Part shown: positions 52,677 to 61,748 of the stretch, one piece after another
Position numbering within the stretch: position 1 is the first letter of the stretch
Layout of the letters: the number at the start of each line of letters is the position of its first letter
Assembly: GCF_000617845.2 (NCBI RefSeq)
Contig: NZ_DF820425.1
Span: 2,469,725-2,533,724, forward strand
Length of the DNA stretch: 64,000 nucleotides
Direction of reading: 5' to 3'
Source: Bradyrhizobium sp. DOA9
GTDB taxonomy: Bacteria; Pseudomonadota; Alphaproteobacteria; Rhizobiales; Xanthobacteraceae
Made by a program: the position numbers and the translations under genes
The notes under the pieces: model-generated
Database searches by the model: none
What the model was told of the DNA's origin: nothing
The model's input: only the letters and a program-made list of their open reading frames with translations

Positions 52677-54272
52677 TCAGCGCAGCGCGGCGGTGCGCAT
52701 GACGAACGACGTCGTCTCGAGTTTTGCGGTCGCGCTGCCCGAGAAATTGTCGCAGGACAGGCCCTGCATCGGGTCCTCGGAGAAGCCCATCGCGATCACG
52801 GCGTTCGGCTTGACGAAATAGCCGCGCAGCGCCGCGGTATCGAGCTCGCCCATCAGCGTCACCGACATCGCGTGGCTGGCGCTCGGCGACAGCATCACGA
52901 TCTTGAGCCAGATGCTCTCGCCCTTGGCCGCGGAGAGGCGGGTGGCGGTTGCGATCCTGCCGTCGATGCTCTTGCCGACCACCGTGTTGATCTCCGTCGC
53001 CTGGGCCACGCTGCGGGGGCGGGCGGTGCGCGGGATCGGCGCGGAGGCGGCGACGACATTGGCGCGGTCGACCGGGGAGGCCGCCGGCGCGAAAGCCAGG
53101 GCTTGGAGGGCCGCGTTGGACACGCTCGCGGTGGGTTGCGGATCGGTGGCCGCGGCCAGGGCCTGGCGCGCCTTCAGCGCTGCGACCTGCGCCGGCGTCG
53201 CCTGCTGCGGCGTCGCCGGAACGTCGTCCCAGAAGCCGCGCGCATTGATGATGTCGGCCGGGGTCTCCGGCTTGCCGGAAGCGGGCTTGTCAGCCACGGG
53301 CGCGGGCTTTGGCTTCGGCGCCGCGACGATCTGCGCATCGGCCGAGGCGAGCTGGAGGACCTGCGGCTTGGCGCGCGGCGTCGGAACCGGCTCGGCGGGC
53401 TTGGCGGCGGCTGCGACGACGGTCGGTGCCGACGGCTTCGCGGCCGGGGCGGGTGCGCCCTCGTCATCCTCGTCGCCGGCGGGCGGAGCTGCCGGCTTGC
53501 TCCTGAACAGCGCAGCAAAGAAATTCGGCTTGCTGCCGGCATCGTCGCCGCTGCCGCGACGCTCGATCTCGGCCTTGGCGAGCTCATAGTTCTTGAGCGG
53601 CACGCCGTCGGTCGGCAGATGCACCGTCTTGCCGTCCGGGAACACGCGTGCGAGCTGGTCATGCGTCATGCGCGGCCAGTGCCGGACGCTGCCGGTGTCG
53701 AGGTGCACGAAGGGCGAGCCGGAGGTCGGATAGAAGCCGACGCCGCCCCGCTGCAGGCGCAAACCGGCAAAGCGGATCTGCTCCAGCGGCACACCCGGGA
53801 TGTAGAAGTCCATCGCATGTCCCAGCATGTGTTGGCTGGCGCGCGCCACGCCGGAGGAGCGGCGCCGGAGCATGGCGTTGGTGGCCGGGGAGCGATAGGA
53901 GGAGATGATCTGGATCGGCTGCTTGCCGTCGACGTCGCGATAGACTTCCCAGAGGATGTCGAACAGGCGGCGGTCCATGACCGTCTGCTCCTGGGTGCGC
54001 CAGTCGCGCAGGAAGTGGTTGAGCTGCTTCAGCGCCGCTTCGTCGTAGCGACCGTCGCGCTTGAAGGTGACGGTGAGGTCTTCGCCGGAATGGGTGTGAT
54101 GGAAGGAGAGCGTCTTGGTCTCGTTCAGCGCGGCGGCGTCATGAACCGAACCGGCGGCCGCGAGCAGCAATGCAGCCGCGAGGCCGATCCGGGATCCGGC
54201 CTTCACGCCCGCATGGGACAACGACAGCACAGCAAGTTGGCGTGCGAGACCAGTCAGCACGTATGAGCCCAC
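52677..54272 (-). CDS. DUF882 (peptidase M15-like) secreted protein with long low-complexity tail
   Basis: A 531-aa exported protein. The N-terminal export signal is about residues 20-48 (LAAALLLAAAGSVHDAAA). The DUF882 domain (about 50-215), similar to YcbK/M15 metallopeptidases, has SSYRSPATNAML, the zinc site QHMLGHAMDFYI (H and D) and a later FVHLDTGSVRHW (H). A Pro/Ala/Lys-rich linker (about 240-370) precedes a C-terminal portion of no recognised family. It probably trims or binds peptidoglycan. GTG 54272 start. Confidence 0.82.
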   Translation of the reverse strand: MGSYVLTGLARQLAVLSLSHAGVKAGSRIGLAAALLLAAAGSVHDAAALNETKTLSFHHTHSGEDLTVTFKRDGRYDEAALKQLNHFLRDWRTQEQTVMDRRLFDILWEVYRDVDGKQPIQIISSYRSPATNAMLRRRSSGVARASQHMLGHAMDFYIPGVPLEQIRFAGLRLQRGGVGFYPTSGSPFVHLDTGSVRHWPRMTHDQLARVFPDGKTVHLPTDGVPLKNYELAKAEIERRGSGDDAGSKPNFFAALFRSKPAAPPAGDEDDEGAPAPAAKPSAPTVVAAAAKPAEPVPTPRAKPQVLQLASADAQIVAAPKPKPAPVADKPASGKPETPADIINARGFWDDVPATPQQATPAQVAALKARQALAAATDPQPTASVSNAALQALAFAPAASPVDRANVVAASAPIPRTARPRSVAQATEINTVVGKSIDGRIATATRLSAAKGESIWLKIVMLSPSASHAMSVTLMGELDTAALRGYFVKPNAVIAMGFSEDPMQGLSCDNFSGSATAKLETTSFVMRTAALR

Positions 54273-54471
54273 CCAGTCGACGAGCGTTCAAATGGACTCT
54301 CCCGCCAACCCCGTAGCAGCGCGAAAGAGGGTGAACGCTTTCTTAAAGCGAGAAGGTTAATTTGAGGTTGACCTTCCCGCCCCCAAACCAAGTCAGGCTA
54401 CAATCCTAAGCGGTTGACTGTGGCAAAAAAACGCCCGCCGCCCCATCGCAGCTCGCAGCATGGTTAACGTT

Positions 54472-54502
54472 CAGCGACCCCATCCTGGGGACGGGGTCGC
54501 TG
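54472..54502. terminator. hairpin between two minus-strand genes
   Basis: Perfect 10-bp arms CAGCGACCCC / GGGGTCGCTG around an 11-nt loop lie 42 bp after the L,D-transpeptidase stop (minus strand). No T-run follows, so termination strength is uncertain. The surrounding 271-bp gap should also contain the DUF882 promoter. Confidence 0.5.
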
Positions 54503-54543
54503 ATATCCTTGCAGAATCTCAGGAACGAGGCGCCGAACGGGCG

Positions 54544-56718
54544 TCAGCGGGTAAACACCCGCTGCTGTTGCGTACGACGGCCGACCGGCGCCGGCGGCGC
54601 GGCCTGGGTCGGCGCCCCGAACAGCCGCTCGAAGAAGTTTGGCCCCGACGAGCCGAAGCCTCCGCCGTTATTGGCCACCGCCACGCCCGAGGGCAGCGTC
54701 GTCGCCGGACGCGAATAGCTCGGCTGGGAATGCGCCACGACAGCCTCGAGGTCCTTGCCGCGGTTGTTCTTCAGGATGTTGATCATGGTCGCGTCGCGGC
54801 CATAGACGTCCTTGCGGAATTGCAGCTTGCCGGCCTCGTCCACGAACGCAGTCTGATAGGTGATGTTGACCGGGATCGGGGTCGGGAATTTCAGGTCGAT
54901 CTCGCTCTTGCCGTACATGCTGCGCACGCGCTCCGGCGTGTACTTCTCGTTCGGCATGACGATGTTGAGCAGAACGGAGGCGTACTGATCCGGATTCTGC
55001 ACCCGCATGCAGCCGTGGCTGAAGGCGCGCTCGTCCCTGGCGAACAGGTGCTTGTCCGGCGTGTCGTGCTGATAGACCAGGAACTTGTTCGGGAAGTTGA
55101 AGCGGATGCGGCCGAGCGCGTTGGCTTCGCCGGGCGGCTGCGAGATGTGCACCGAACCGTCGCGGTTCTGCTCCAGCCTGAGGCCCATGCGCTGAAGCAC
55201 GGTCGGGTCCTGCTGCAAGGCCGGCAGATATTCGTTGTAGACGATCGACGGCGGCACGTTCCAGGTCGGATTGACCGTGATGTACTTCATCGTCTCGGTG
55301 AGCAGCGGGGTCGCATGGGAGCCCGGCTTGCCGGTCACGACGCGGGTGGTCCAGACCTGCTGGCCGCGCTGCATCACCTTCAGCGTGAAGTCCGGAATGT
55401 TGAGGATGACATAGGCATCGCCCAGCGACGGCGCGCCGAGGTCGCGCGGCAGCCAGCGCCAGCGCTCCATGTTCACCAGCACCACGTCGATCTGCTTGTC
55501 GCGCTTGGGAGTGTTGAGCGCCTTGACCGTCTTGTCGTCGAGGATGCCGGTCGCCTTCATCTCGGCGCCGGTCTGGAATTTGCGCACGGCTTCGGCGACT
55601 GCCGCGTCGTAGCGGGTGTCGCTGGCATTCTCGGCGAGGCCGAGCTTGGCGCGCAGTTGCGGCACGCGCGGATCTTCCACGACGATCTCGGCCTGCTTCT
55701 TGCCGGCCGGGGTGTATTTCAGCGCAGGGCCGTCGGCGATCTCGATCACCGGACCGCTGCCCTGGCCGCGCAGCTCGGCGAGCTTGGCCTTCAGCTCCTT
55801 GTAGAGCTTGTGCGGCGGGTTGTAGCTGTCGAGCGCCGCGGAGGCGTCGGTCGCGGTCGTGACCTTGGCGAGCACCTCGCCGGGGTCGACCGGATGCTCG
55901 GGATAGAGGATGTCGCCGCTGACCTGCGACCAATGCATGCGGCCGCTCTGGGCGTGGCGCGCATAGTCGAACATGCCGGCGGTGAGCTTGAGCTCGGCAT
56001 CGGCTAGCGCATCGGGCGTGGTGGCGGCAGCGAAATCCGGCACCGGATAATCGGCCGGATTGAGGCCGTCGGAGGCGGCGTCCTTGAGCCGCGCGATCAC
56101 GCCCTTGGCCGCAGCGGTCAGGTTGCCGCCTTGCGTCCAGACCGGCGCGAAATCGCGCGCGCCGTAAAACTTCTCGACGGCCGCGCGCTCGTTCTTGCGA
56201 TCGAAATGGCGCGAGGTCTTGGCGCCGATCATGTCCTTGAGCCTGTCCGCGACCGGCTGGTCGGCGGCGGGCACGTTGCTTGCGGTCTTCACCGGTTCTG
56301 CGGCGGGAGCCGTTGCAGTGGTCGGCATCGCCGGAGAAGCAGGCTCGGCCTTTGCCGGCTCGGTCTTCGCAGTCTCGCTCTTCGGCGCTTCCGGCGCGGG
56401 TGTGGTGGCAACGTCGGACGGCTTGGTCTCGACCTTGTCCGGCGCCGGCGCTGTGTCCGCCTTGGCGGAGTCCCTCGCGTCGTCCTTCGTGGAATCCCGC
56501 ACCGTGGCGGTGGTGTCGAGCTTGATGTCGGCTGCAGTCGGGGGCGGGACGTTTGCAGGCTCGGGGCGCGGGATCGCAGCTTCGATCGCGAGTTCGGCGG
56601 CGCTGCTGCGCGGCAGATCCTGCGCCAGGGCCGAGCTGGCCGACACCGTGAGGAAGGTCGCCGCGACCGTCATCAAGACACGGTCAAAGCCCACACGATG
56701 GTTCAAACAGTCACGCAT
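54544..56718 (-). CDS. L,D-transpeptidase (YcbB/LdtD-like)
   Basis: A 724-aa exported enzyme that cross-links peptidoglycan through 3-3 bridges. The export signal is about residues 15-33 (VAATFLTVSASSALAQ). A long Ala/Pro/Lys-rich linker (about 35-155) precedes the conserved YcbB scaffold domain (about 165-330), a PG-binding_1-like domain (about 355-410, AVAEAVRKFQTGAEMKATGILDDKT) and the YkuD catalytic domain (about 425-600) with the nucleophile C570 in SHGCMRVQNP. The tail is Gly/Pro-rich. GAGGGG lies 9 nt before ATG 56718. Confidence 0.93.
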   Translation of the reverse strand: MRDCLNHRVGFDRVLMTVAATFLTVSASSALAQDLPRSSAAELAIEAAIPRPEPANVPPPTAADIKLDTTATVRDSTKDDARDSAKADTAPAPDKVETKPSDVATTPAPEAPKSETAKTEPAKAEPASPAMPTTATAPAAEPVKTASNVPAADQPVADRLKDMIGAKTSRHFDRKNERAAVEKFYGARDFAPVWTQGGNLTAAAKGVIARLKDAASDGLNPADYPVPDFAAATTPDALADAELKLTAGMFDYARHAQSGRMHWSQVSGDILYPEHPVDPGEVLAKVTTATDASAALDSYNPPHKLYKELKAKLAELRGQGSGPVIEIADGPALKYTPAGKKQAEIVVEDPRVPQLRAKLGLAENASDTRYDAAVAEAVRKFQTGAEMKATGILDDKTVKALNTPKRDKQIDVVLVNMERWRWLPRDLGAPSLGDAYVILNIPDFTLKVMQRGQQVWTTRVVTGKPGSHATPLLTETMKYITVNPTWNVPPSIVYNEYLPALQQDPTVLQRMGLRLEQNRDGSVHISQPPGEANALGRIRFNFPNKFLVYQHDTPDKHLFARDERAFSHGCMRVQNPDQYASVLLNIVMPNEKYTPERVRSMYGKSEIDLKFPTPIPVNITYQTAFVDEAGKLQFRKDVYGRDATMINILKNNRGKDLEAVVAHSQPSYSRPATTLPSGVAVANNGGGFGSSGPNFFERLFGAPTQAAPPAPVGRRTQQQRVFTR

Positions 56719-57066
56719 TGTGTCGCACCCCTCGGGTGAACTGTTCCTCGTGGAACAGCTTCGTTGTCGCCATTGATGAGTTTCGGCTAAACCGCGCCGG
56801 CCTCTCGAAAGTTGCACGCCTGCACGCAACGATTCTGACGCAGACGATATACAGGCCCCGATTTTGCAGCCAGCGCTACCCGGGACAACTCACGACAAAC
56901 TGACTTCAAGGGAGCCTCTTGGCAACGGATTGTACGCTTCTGCCACGCGCTTTTCCCTCTGTCTGTCACTTCCAAGTCACGGTTCAAATCGCAGTCGAAT
57001 TGCAGCGTCATGCGAACGGCTTAGCGCGGTCTCGCACCGCGGTGTGCTCCCCCGTTCCCGCTGGGA
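56719..57066. other. intergenic region between sigma-54 regulator and L,D-transpeptidase
   Basis: A 348-bp gap on the minus strand: the end of the regulator gene and the leader of the transpeptidase. No ORF is convincing and no clear hairpin was found; the transpeptidase promoter should lie here. Confidence 0.4.
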
Positions 57067-58563
57067 TCAGTGCGTCTCCTCGCCGCTTTTGCCGCCATGC
57101 CCTGGAACCCCGGCCTCGTCGAGCTTGCGGTAGAGCGTCGAGCGGCCGATTTTGAGGCGGCGGGCCACTTCGGACATCTGGCCGCGATAATGCGAGATTG
57201 CGAAACGGATGATCTCGTTCTCCATCTCTTCCAGCGGGCGGACATCGCCGGTCGCAGTGAGCAGGGAGAGCGTCCCCACCAGGGGGAGCGGAGCGATGGG
57301 TATTTCATTACCTGATACCAGTGAAGGCGTCGCCGCCGGCTCGAGCATCAACGGGGCGGTCGGAATATCCGTGGCGGGATGCGGCTGCGAGGCGAGCAGG
57401 GGGAAGTCGCCGAGACCGAGCTGGTCCCCATCGCTCATCACCACGGCGCGATAGACCGCGTTCTCGAGCTGGCGGATGTTGCCAGGCCAGTCGAGCTGGG
57501 CAAGGTGGGCCACCGCCTCGCCGCTGATCCCGGTGATCGGGCGGTTCTCCTCGGCGGCGAAGCGCGCGATGAAATGCCTGAGCAGATGCGGGATGTCCTC
57601 ACGCCGCGCGCGCAGCGAGGGGATCGTCAGCGGCAGCACGTGCAGCCGATAAAACAGGTCTTCGCGGAAATGTCCCTGCTTGACCCGCTCCAGCAGCTTG
57701 CGATTGGTGGCCGAGATGATGCGGACGTCGACCTTGACCGGCTTGCGGCCGCCGACCGCCTCGACCGCCCCTTCCTGGAGCGCGCGCAGCAGCTTCACTT
57801 GCGCCGCCAGCGGCAGCTCGCTGACCTCGTCCAGAAACAGCGTGCCGCCATGGGCCTCGACGAACTTGCCCGTATGCCGCTCGGTGGCGCCGGTGAAGGC
57901 GCCCTTCTCATGGCCGAACAGGATGGACTCGACGAGGTTGTCGGGAATCGCGCCGCAATTGACCGCGACGAACGGCTTGGCCTTGCGCTCGCCGCTGCCA
58001 TGGATGGCGCGCGCGAACATCTCCTTGCCGACGCCGGACTCGCCCTCGATCAACACGGGAATTGCGGAGTTTGCCGCCTTCTGGGCGGCGCGCATCACGC
58101 CAGCCATCGCTTCGGAGCGGGTGATGATATCGGCGAAGGTGAGCCGTCCTTCGCGGCTGTGACGGATGCGCTGCAATTCGCCCTTGAGTGCGGAGGTGTT
58201 GAGGGCGTTGCGAAGCGAGACCTGGAGCCGCTCGACGCCGACCGGCTTGACGACGAAATCGGCCGCGCCCGCGCGCATCGCGGAGATCACGTTGTCGATG
58301 CCGCCATGGGCGGTCTGCACGATGACGGGGACACTCAGGCCGGCTTCGCGGATCTTCGCCAATACGCCCATGCCGTCGAGGCCGGGCATCACGAGATCGA
58401 GGATGACCGCGTCGATGGCCGGTCCGTCGGGGGCGGTGAGGGCGGCAATTGCGGCATCGCCGGAGTCCACGACGACCGTCTCATAGCCGCATTTCTGCAC
58501 CATGTTCTCGACCAGCCGGCGGGCTACAGCGTCGTCGTCGGCGATCAAAATACTGGCAGCCAT
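57067..58563 (-). CDS. sigma-54-dependent response regulator (NtrC family)
   Basis: A 498-aa activator. The receiver domain (about 5-115) has phosphoacceptor D56 (VILDLVMPG). The AAA+ domain (about 145-375) has Walker A GESGVGKE (174-181) and the intact GAFTGA loop (221-226) for contact with sigma-54. A C-terminal Fis-type HTH ends the protein (about 440-490, MENEIIRFAISHYRGQMSEVARRLKIGRSTLYRKLDEAG). No histidine kinase gene is adjacent, so its sensor is elsewhere. A perfect CtrA-type box lies in the promoter shared with the divergent oligopeptidase gene. Confidence 0.95.
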   Translation of the reverse strand: MAASILIADDDAVARRLVENMVQKCGYETVVVDSGDAAIAALTAPDGPAIDAVILDLVMPGLDGMGVLAKIREAGLSVPVIVQTAHGGIDNVISAMRAGAADFVVKPVGVERLQVSLRNALNTSALKGELQRIRHSREGRLTFADIITRSEAMAGVMRAAQKAANSAIPVLIEGESGVGKEMFARAIHGSGERKAKPFVAVNCGAIPDNLVESILFGHEKGAFTGATERHTGKFVEAHGGTLFLDEVSELPLAAQVKLLRALQEGAVEAVGGRKPVKVDVRIISATNRKLLERVKQGHFREDLFYRLHVLPLTIPSLRARREDIPHLLRHFIARFAAEENRPITGISGEAVAHLAQLDWPGNIRQLENAVYRAVVMSDGDQLGLGDFPLLASQPHPATDIPTAPLMLEPAATPSLVSGNEIPIAPLPLVGTLSLLTATGDVRPLEEMENEIIRFAISHYRGQMSEVARRLKIGRSTLYRKLDEAGVPGHGGKSGEETH

Positions 58564-58624
58564 GGTGTTCCCCGCACGCTACTACTATCTCTGTCTCGAA
58601 TCGGGGCACTCTGGCCGAAGCCGA

Positions 58625-58639
58625 TTAACGCACGCTTAA
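58625..58639. promoter_or_regulatory. CtrA-type box between divergent genes
   Basis: TTAACGCACGCTTAA matches TTAA-N7-TTAA exactly. It lies 62 bp before the sigma-54 regulator start (minus) and 54 bp before the oligopeptidase start (plus), so either or both genes could be cell-cycle controlled. Confidence 0.6.
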
Positions 58640-58692
58640 ACCTTGATGCCCCCGCCCGCCGCCGCGATTGCTGAACACAGGTTTCCCACACA

Positions 58693-60630
58693 ATGAATTC
58701 GCGCTCCAAATCTGCCTTGAAAAAGTCTGCCTCGAACAAGTCTGCCTTGAACAAGACCGCTCTCAAGAGGTCCGCTCCCGGCAAGCCCGCTCTCCGCAAG
58801 CCAAGCCCCAAAAAATCCGCCGCCAAGGCAAGGCCCTCCAGAGCTGCGAGCAAGACCGGCAAGCTTCCAGAGTGGAACCTGGCCGACCTCTATTCCGGGA
58901 TCGACGCGCCGGAAGTGGCGCGCGATCTCGAGAAGATGGATGCCGACTGCGTCGCCTTCGAGACGGACTACAAGGGCAAGCTGGCGACAGGGACAGCAAA
59001 CGAAGATGGCGGAAAATGGCTCGCCGAGGCGGTGCGACGCTATGAGGCGATCGACGATCTCGCCGGCCGTCTCGGCTCCTATGCCGGCCTCGTCCATGCC
59101 GGCGACAGCGTGGACCCTGCAATTTCAAAGTTTTACGGCGATGTGTCCGAACGCCTGACGGCGGCGTCCACGCATCTGTTGTTCTTCGCGCTCGAGCTCA
59201 ACCGGATCGATGACGATATTTTGAATCGCGCGATGCAGGCCGCCGAGCTCGCGTACTACCGTCCCTGGATCGAGGATCTGCGCAAGGAGAAGCCGTACCA
59301 GCTCGACGACAAGCTCGAGCAGCTCTTCCTGGAGAAGGCGCAGACCGGCTATTCCGCCTTTAACCGGCTGTTCGACCAGACCATCTCCAGCCTGCGCTTC
59401 AAGGTCGGCTCCAAGGAGCTCGCGATCGAGCCGACACTCAACCTGTTGCAGGACCGCGACGGCTCCAAGCGCAAGAGCGCGGCGGAGGCGCTGGCCAAGA
59501 CCTTCAAGGCCAACGAGCGCACCTTTGCGCTGATCACCAACACGCTCGCCAAGGACAAGGACATCTCCGACCGCTGGCGGGGCTTCAAGGACGTCGCGGA
59601 TTCCCGCCATCTGAACAACCGTGTCGAGCGCGAGGTCGTCGACGCGCTGGTCGCCTCGGTGCGCGCAGCCTATCCGAAACTGTCGCATCGCTACTATGCG
59701 CTGAAGGCGAAATGGTTCGGCAAGAAGCGGCTGGCCTATTGGGACCGCAACGCGCCGCTGCCTTTTGCGGCGACCGACGTCATCGCCTGGCCGGAGGCGC
59801 GCAGTATGGTGCTGACGGCCTATCGCGGCTTCTCGCCCAAAATGGCCGATATCGCCGAGCGCTTCTTCACCGACCGCTGGATCGACGCGCCGGTGCGGCC
59901 CGGCAAGGTGCCGGGGGCGTTCTCGCATCCGACCACGCCGTCGGCGCACCCTTACGTGCTCATGAACTACCAGGGCAAGCCGCGCGACGTAATGACGCTC
60001 GCGCATGAGCTCGGCCATGGTGTCCATCAGGTGCTCGCGGCAAGGAATGGCGCGCTGATGGCGCCGACGCCGCTGACGCTGGCGGAGACCGCGAGCGTGT
60101 TCGGCGAGATGCTCACCTTCAAGCGGCTGCTGGCCCAGACCAAGAACGCGAAGCAGCGCCAGGCGCTGCTCGCCGGCAAGGTCGAGGACATGATCAACAC
60201 CGTGGTGCGGCAGATCGCGTTCTACTCCTTCGAGCGCGCCGTCCACACCGAGCGCAAGAACGGCGAGCTCACTGCGACGCGGCTCGGCGAGATCTGGCTG
60301 TCGGTGCAGGGCGAGAGCCTCGGGCCGGCGATCGAGATCAAGGCGGGCTACGAGAATTACTGGATGTACATCCCGCATTTCATCCACTCGCCGTTCTACG
60401 TCTACGCCTATGCGTTCGGCGACTGTCTCGTGAACTCGCTCTATGCAGTCTACGAGAATGCGAACGAGGGTTTTGCCGAGCGCTATCTCGACATGCTCGC
60501 TGCCGGCGGCACCAAGCACTATTCCGAGCTGCTGCGTCCGTTCGGGCTCGACGCCAAGGACCCGAAGTTCTGGGACGGCGGGCTCAGTGTCATCGCGGGC
60601 ATGATCGACGAGCTGGAGGCGATGGGGTGA
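58693..60630 (+). CDS. pepF: oligoendopeptidase F (M3 family)
   Basis: A 645-aa zinc oligopeptidase that degrades short peptides in the cytosol. The catalytic motif is HELGH (438-442), with the third ligand Glu in TASVFGEM. The PepF domain starts at about residue 55 (EWNLADLYSGIDAPEV). The first 55 residues are an added basic tail of repeated KSALKK/SNKSALNK/KTALKRSA-type units, not part of the usual M3 fold. Length of the core is normal. ATG 58693 is the only plausible start. Divergent from the sigma-54 regulator across a CtrA-type box. Confidence 0.94.
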   Translation: MNSRSKSALKKSASNKSALNKTALKRSAPGKPALRKPSPKKSAAKARPSRAASKTGKLPEWNLADLYSGIDAPEVARDLEKMDADCVAFETDYKGKLATGTANEDGGKWLAEAVRRYEAIDDLAGRLGSYAGLVHAGDSVDPAISKFYGDVSERLTAASTHLLFFALELNRIDDDILNRAMQAAELAYYRPWIEDLRKEKPYQLDDKLEQLFLEKAQTGYSAFNRLFDQTISSLRFKVGSKELAIEPTLNLLQDRDGSKRKSAAEALAKTFKANERTFALITNTLAKDKDISDRWRGFKDVADSRHLNNRVEREVVDALVASVRAAYPKLSHRYYALKAKWFGKKRLAYWDRNAPLPFAATDVIAWPEARSMVLTAYRGFSPKMADIAERFFTDRWIDAPVRPGKVPGAFSHPTTPSAHPYVLMNYQGKPRDVMTLAHELGHGVHQVLAARNGALMAPTPLTLAETASVFGEMLTFKRLLAQTKNAKQRQALLAGKVEDMINTVVRQIAFYSFERAVHTERKNGELTATRLGEIWLSVQGESLGPAIEIKAGYENYWMYIPHFIHSPFYVYAYAFGDCLVNSLYAVYENANEGFAERYLDMLAAGGTKHYSELLRPFGLDAKDPKFWDGGLSVIAGMIDELEAMG

Positions 60631-60673
60631 GGTGCCCGGGCGCTCTTAGGGATGGGCGCACGTAAAACATCTG

Positions 60674-60712
60674 TTGAACTAAGGCTTCGGCGATGTTATA
60701 CATATGTATAAC
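60674..60712 (+). promoter_or_regulatory. toxin-antitoxin promoter and operator palindrome
   Basis: -35 TTGAAC (60674-60679), a 17-bp spacer and -10 TATACA (60697-60702). A perfect 18-bp palindrome GTTATACATATGTATAAC (60695-60712) covers the -10. Palindromes of this kind are the usual operators for autoregulated antitoxins. GGGAG follows before the antitoxin ATG at 60730. Confidence 0.82.
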
Positions 60713-60729
60713 TCGCGGGAGTCCATGCC

Positions 60730-60954
60730 ATGAAGATCGAGATCAAGAAGATTGGCAATTCCGACGGACTATTGCTGCCCCGCGAATTGATGCAGCGGCT
60801 CGATCTCAAGCGCGGACAGCAATTGCACATCGTGGAATTACCCGGCGGTGGTTTTCAGTTGCTGCCTTACGATCCCGACTTCGAGCGGACGATGGAAATC
60901 GCCGACGAGGTGATGGACAAGTATCGCGACACGCTCGCGGCGCTTGCGAAATAG
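60730..60954 (+). CDS. AbrB/MazE-family antitoxin
   Basis: A 74-aa protein with the swapped-hairpin DNA-binding domain (MKIEIKKIGNSDGLLLPRELMQRLDLKRGQQLHI, about residues 1-35) of AbrB/SpoVT and MazE antitoxins, then a helical tail (ERTMEIADEVMDKYRDTLAALAK) that should bind the toxin. It is the first gene of the pair, with its own operator palindrome. The Doc-like toxin starts 11 bp downstream. Confidence 0.9.
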   Translation: MKIEIKKIGNSDGLLLPRELMQRLDLKRGQQLHIVELPGGGFQLLPYDPDFERTMEIADEVMDKYRDTLAALAK

Positions 60955-60965
60955 TCGGCCATGCA

Positions 60966-61361
60966 ATGAGCGATCCCCAGGAGCCGCTCTGGATCACTTA
61001 CGAGCAGGCCGTGGCCATTCACGGGCGGCAACTCCGACGCTTCGGAGGCGCGCCTGGACTGCGTGACGAAGGCATGTTGCGGTCGGCGCTCGATCGCCCG
61101 ATCAACAAATGGCGCTACGAGCAGGCGCCGTTGGACGAGCTTGCCGCAGCCTATGCAGTGGGGCTCGCGAAGAATTATGCGTTTGTGGATGGAAACAAGC
61201 GTATTGCCTTCTTGGCGATGATGATTTTGCTGCACAAGAATGGCGTGGCGTTCAGTCCCGATCCGGCGGAAGCAACGATCATCATCCTCTCTCTCGCTGC
61301 CGGTGAAGTCAGCGAGGAGAGCCTGACGCGCTGGATCCGCGACAATCTGGATTCCAAATGA
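60966..61361 (+). CDS. Doc/Fic-family toxin, catalytic His replaced by Tyr
   Basis: A 131-aa Doc-type protein (death on curing). Family segments: WITYEQAVAIHGRQLRRFGG, PGLRDEGMLRSALDRP, LAAAYAVGLAKN and FVDGNKRIAFLAMMILL. The Fic/Doc motif H-x-F-x-[DE]-G-N-K-R reads Y-A-F-V-D-G-N-K-R here, with Y71 (TAT) at the position of the catalytic His (CAT or CAC); the rest of the motif is intact. Doc phosphorylates EF-Tu; Fic proteins transfer AMP. The ORF is full length and not otherwise damaged. ATG 60966 follows the antitoxin stop by 11 bp. Confidence 0.9.
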   Translation: MSDPQEPLWITYEQAVAIHGRQLRRFGGAPGLRDEGMLRSALDRPINKWRYEQAPLDELAAAYAVGLAKNYAFVDGNKRIAFLAMMILLHKNGVAFSPDPAEATIIILSLAAGEVSEESLTRWIRDNLDSK

Positions 61362-61458
61362 CCCGATTTGCGGGAAAACCCCGCCTCGGTGCCGTTGCCC
61401 TGTCTAAATCTTTCAGGTATCCCAGCCCGAGAATTCGAGTTTCGACTGGGGACATTCC

Positions 61459-61611
61459 ATGGCTGACCATAGCGAAGTGGCGTACACCACCGCCGACGGC
61501 AACGACTACGTTGCCCACGAGCAGACCTATGAGGGCTTCATCAAGCTGGTGAAGTACGGCACGGCCTCGGTCGCGCTCATCGTGATCCTGATGGCGATCT
61601 TCCTCACCTGA
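61459..61611 (+). CDS. aa3-type cytochrome c oxidase subunit IV
   Basis: A 50-aa protein of the small alphaproteobacterial subunit IV family. Hydrophilic head (MADHSEVAYTTADGNDYVAHEQTYEGF), then one membrane helix (LVKYGTASVALIVILMAIFL). The DYVAHEQTYEGFI segment is the family signature. It stands upstream of the transhydrogenase genes, a neighbourhood I recognise in Hyphomicrobiales. It is separated from the other oxidase genes, which are not in this window. Confidence 0.92.
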   Translation: MADHSEVAYTTADGNDYVAHEQTYEGFIKLVKYGTASVALIVILMAIFLT

Positions 61612-61748
61612 TCCATCGCCTGCCGCACCGCCAGCGCTGTCGGTGCCCACAAAATTTGCATTCAAGCCGGTTCTAAAACCGGTATCCAACGTTGCGGGAG
61701 TAACGCTAAGTTCGCGTGCGCGCTTTGTCCCGCGTCGCCGGAGGGCCT

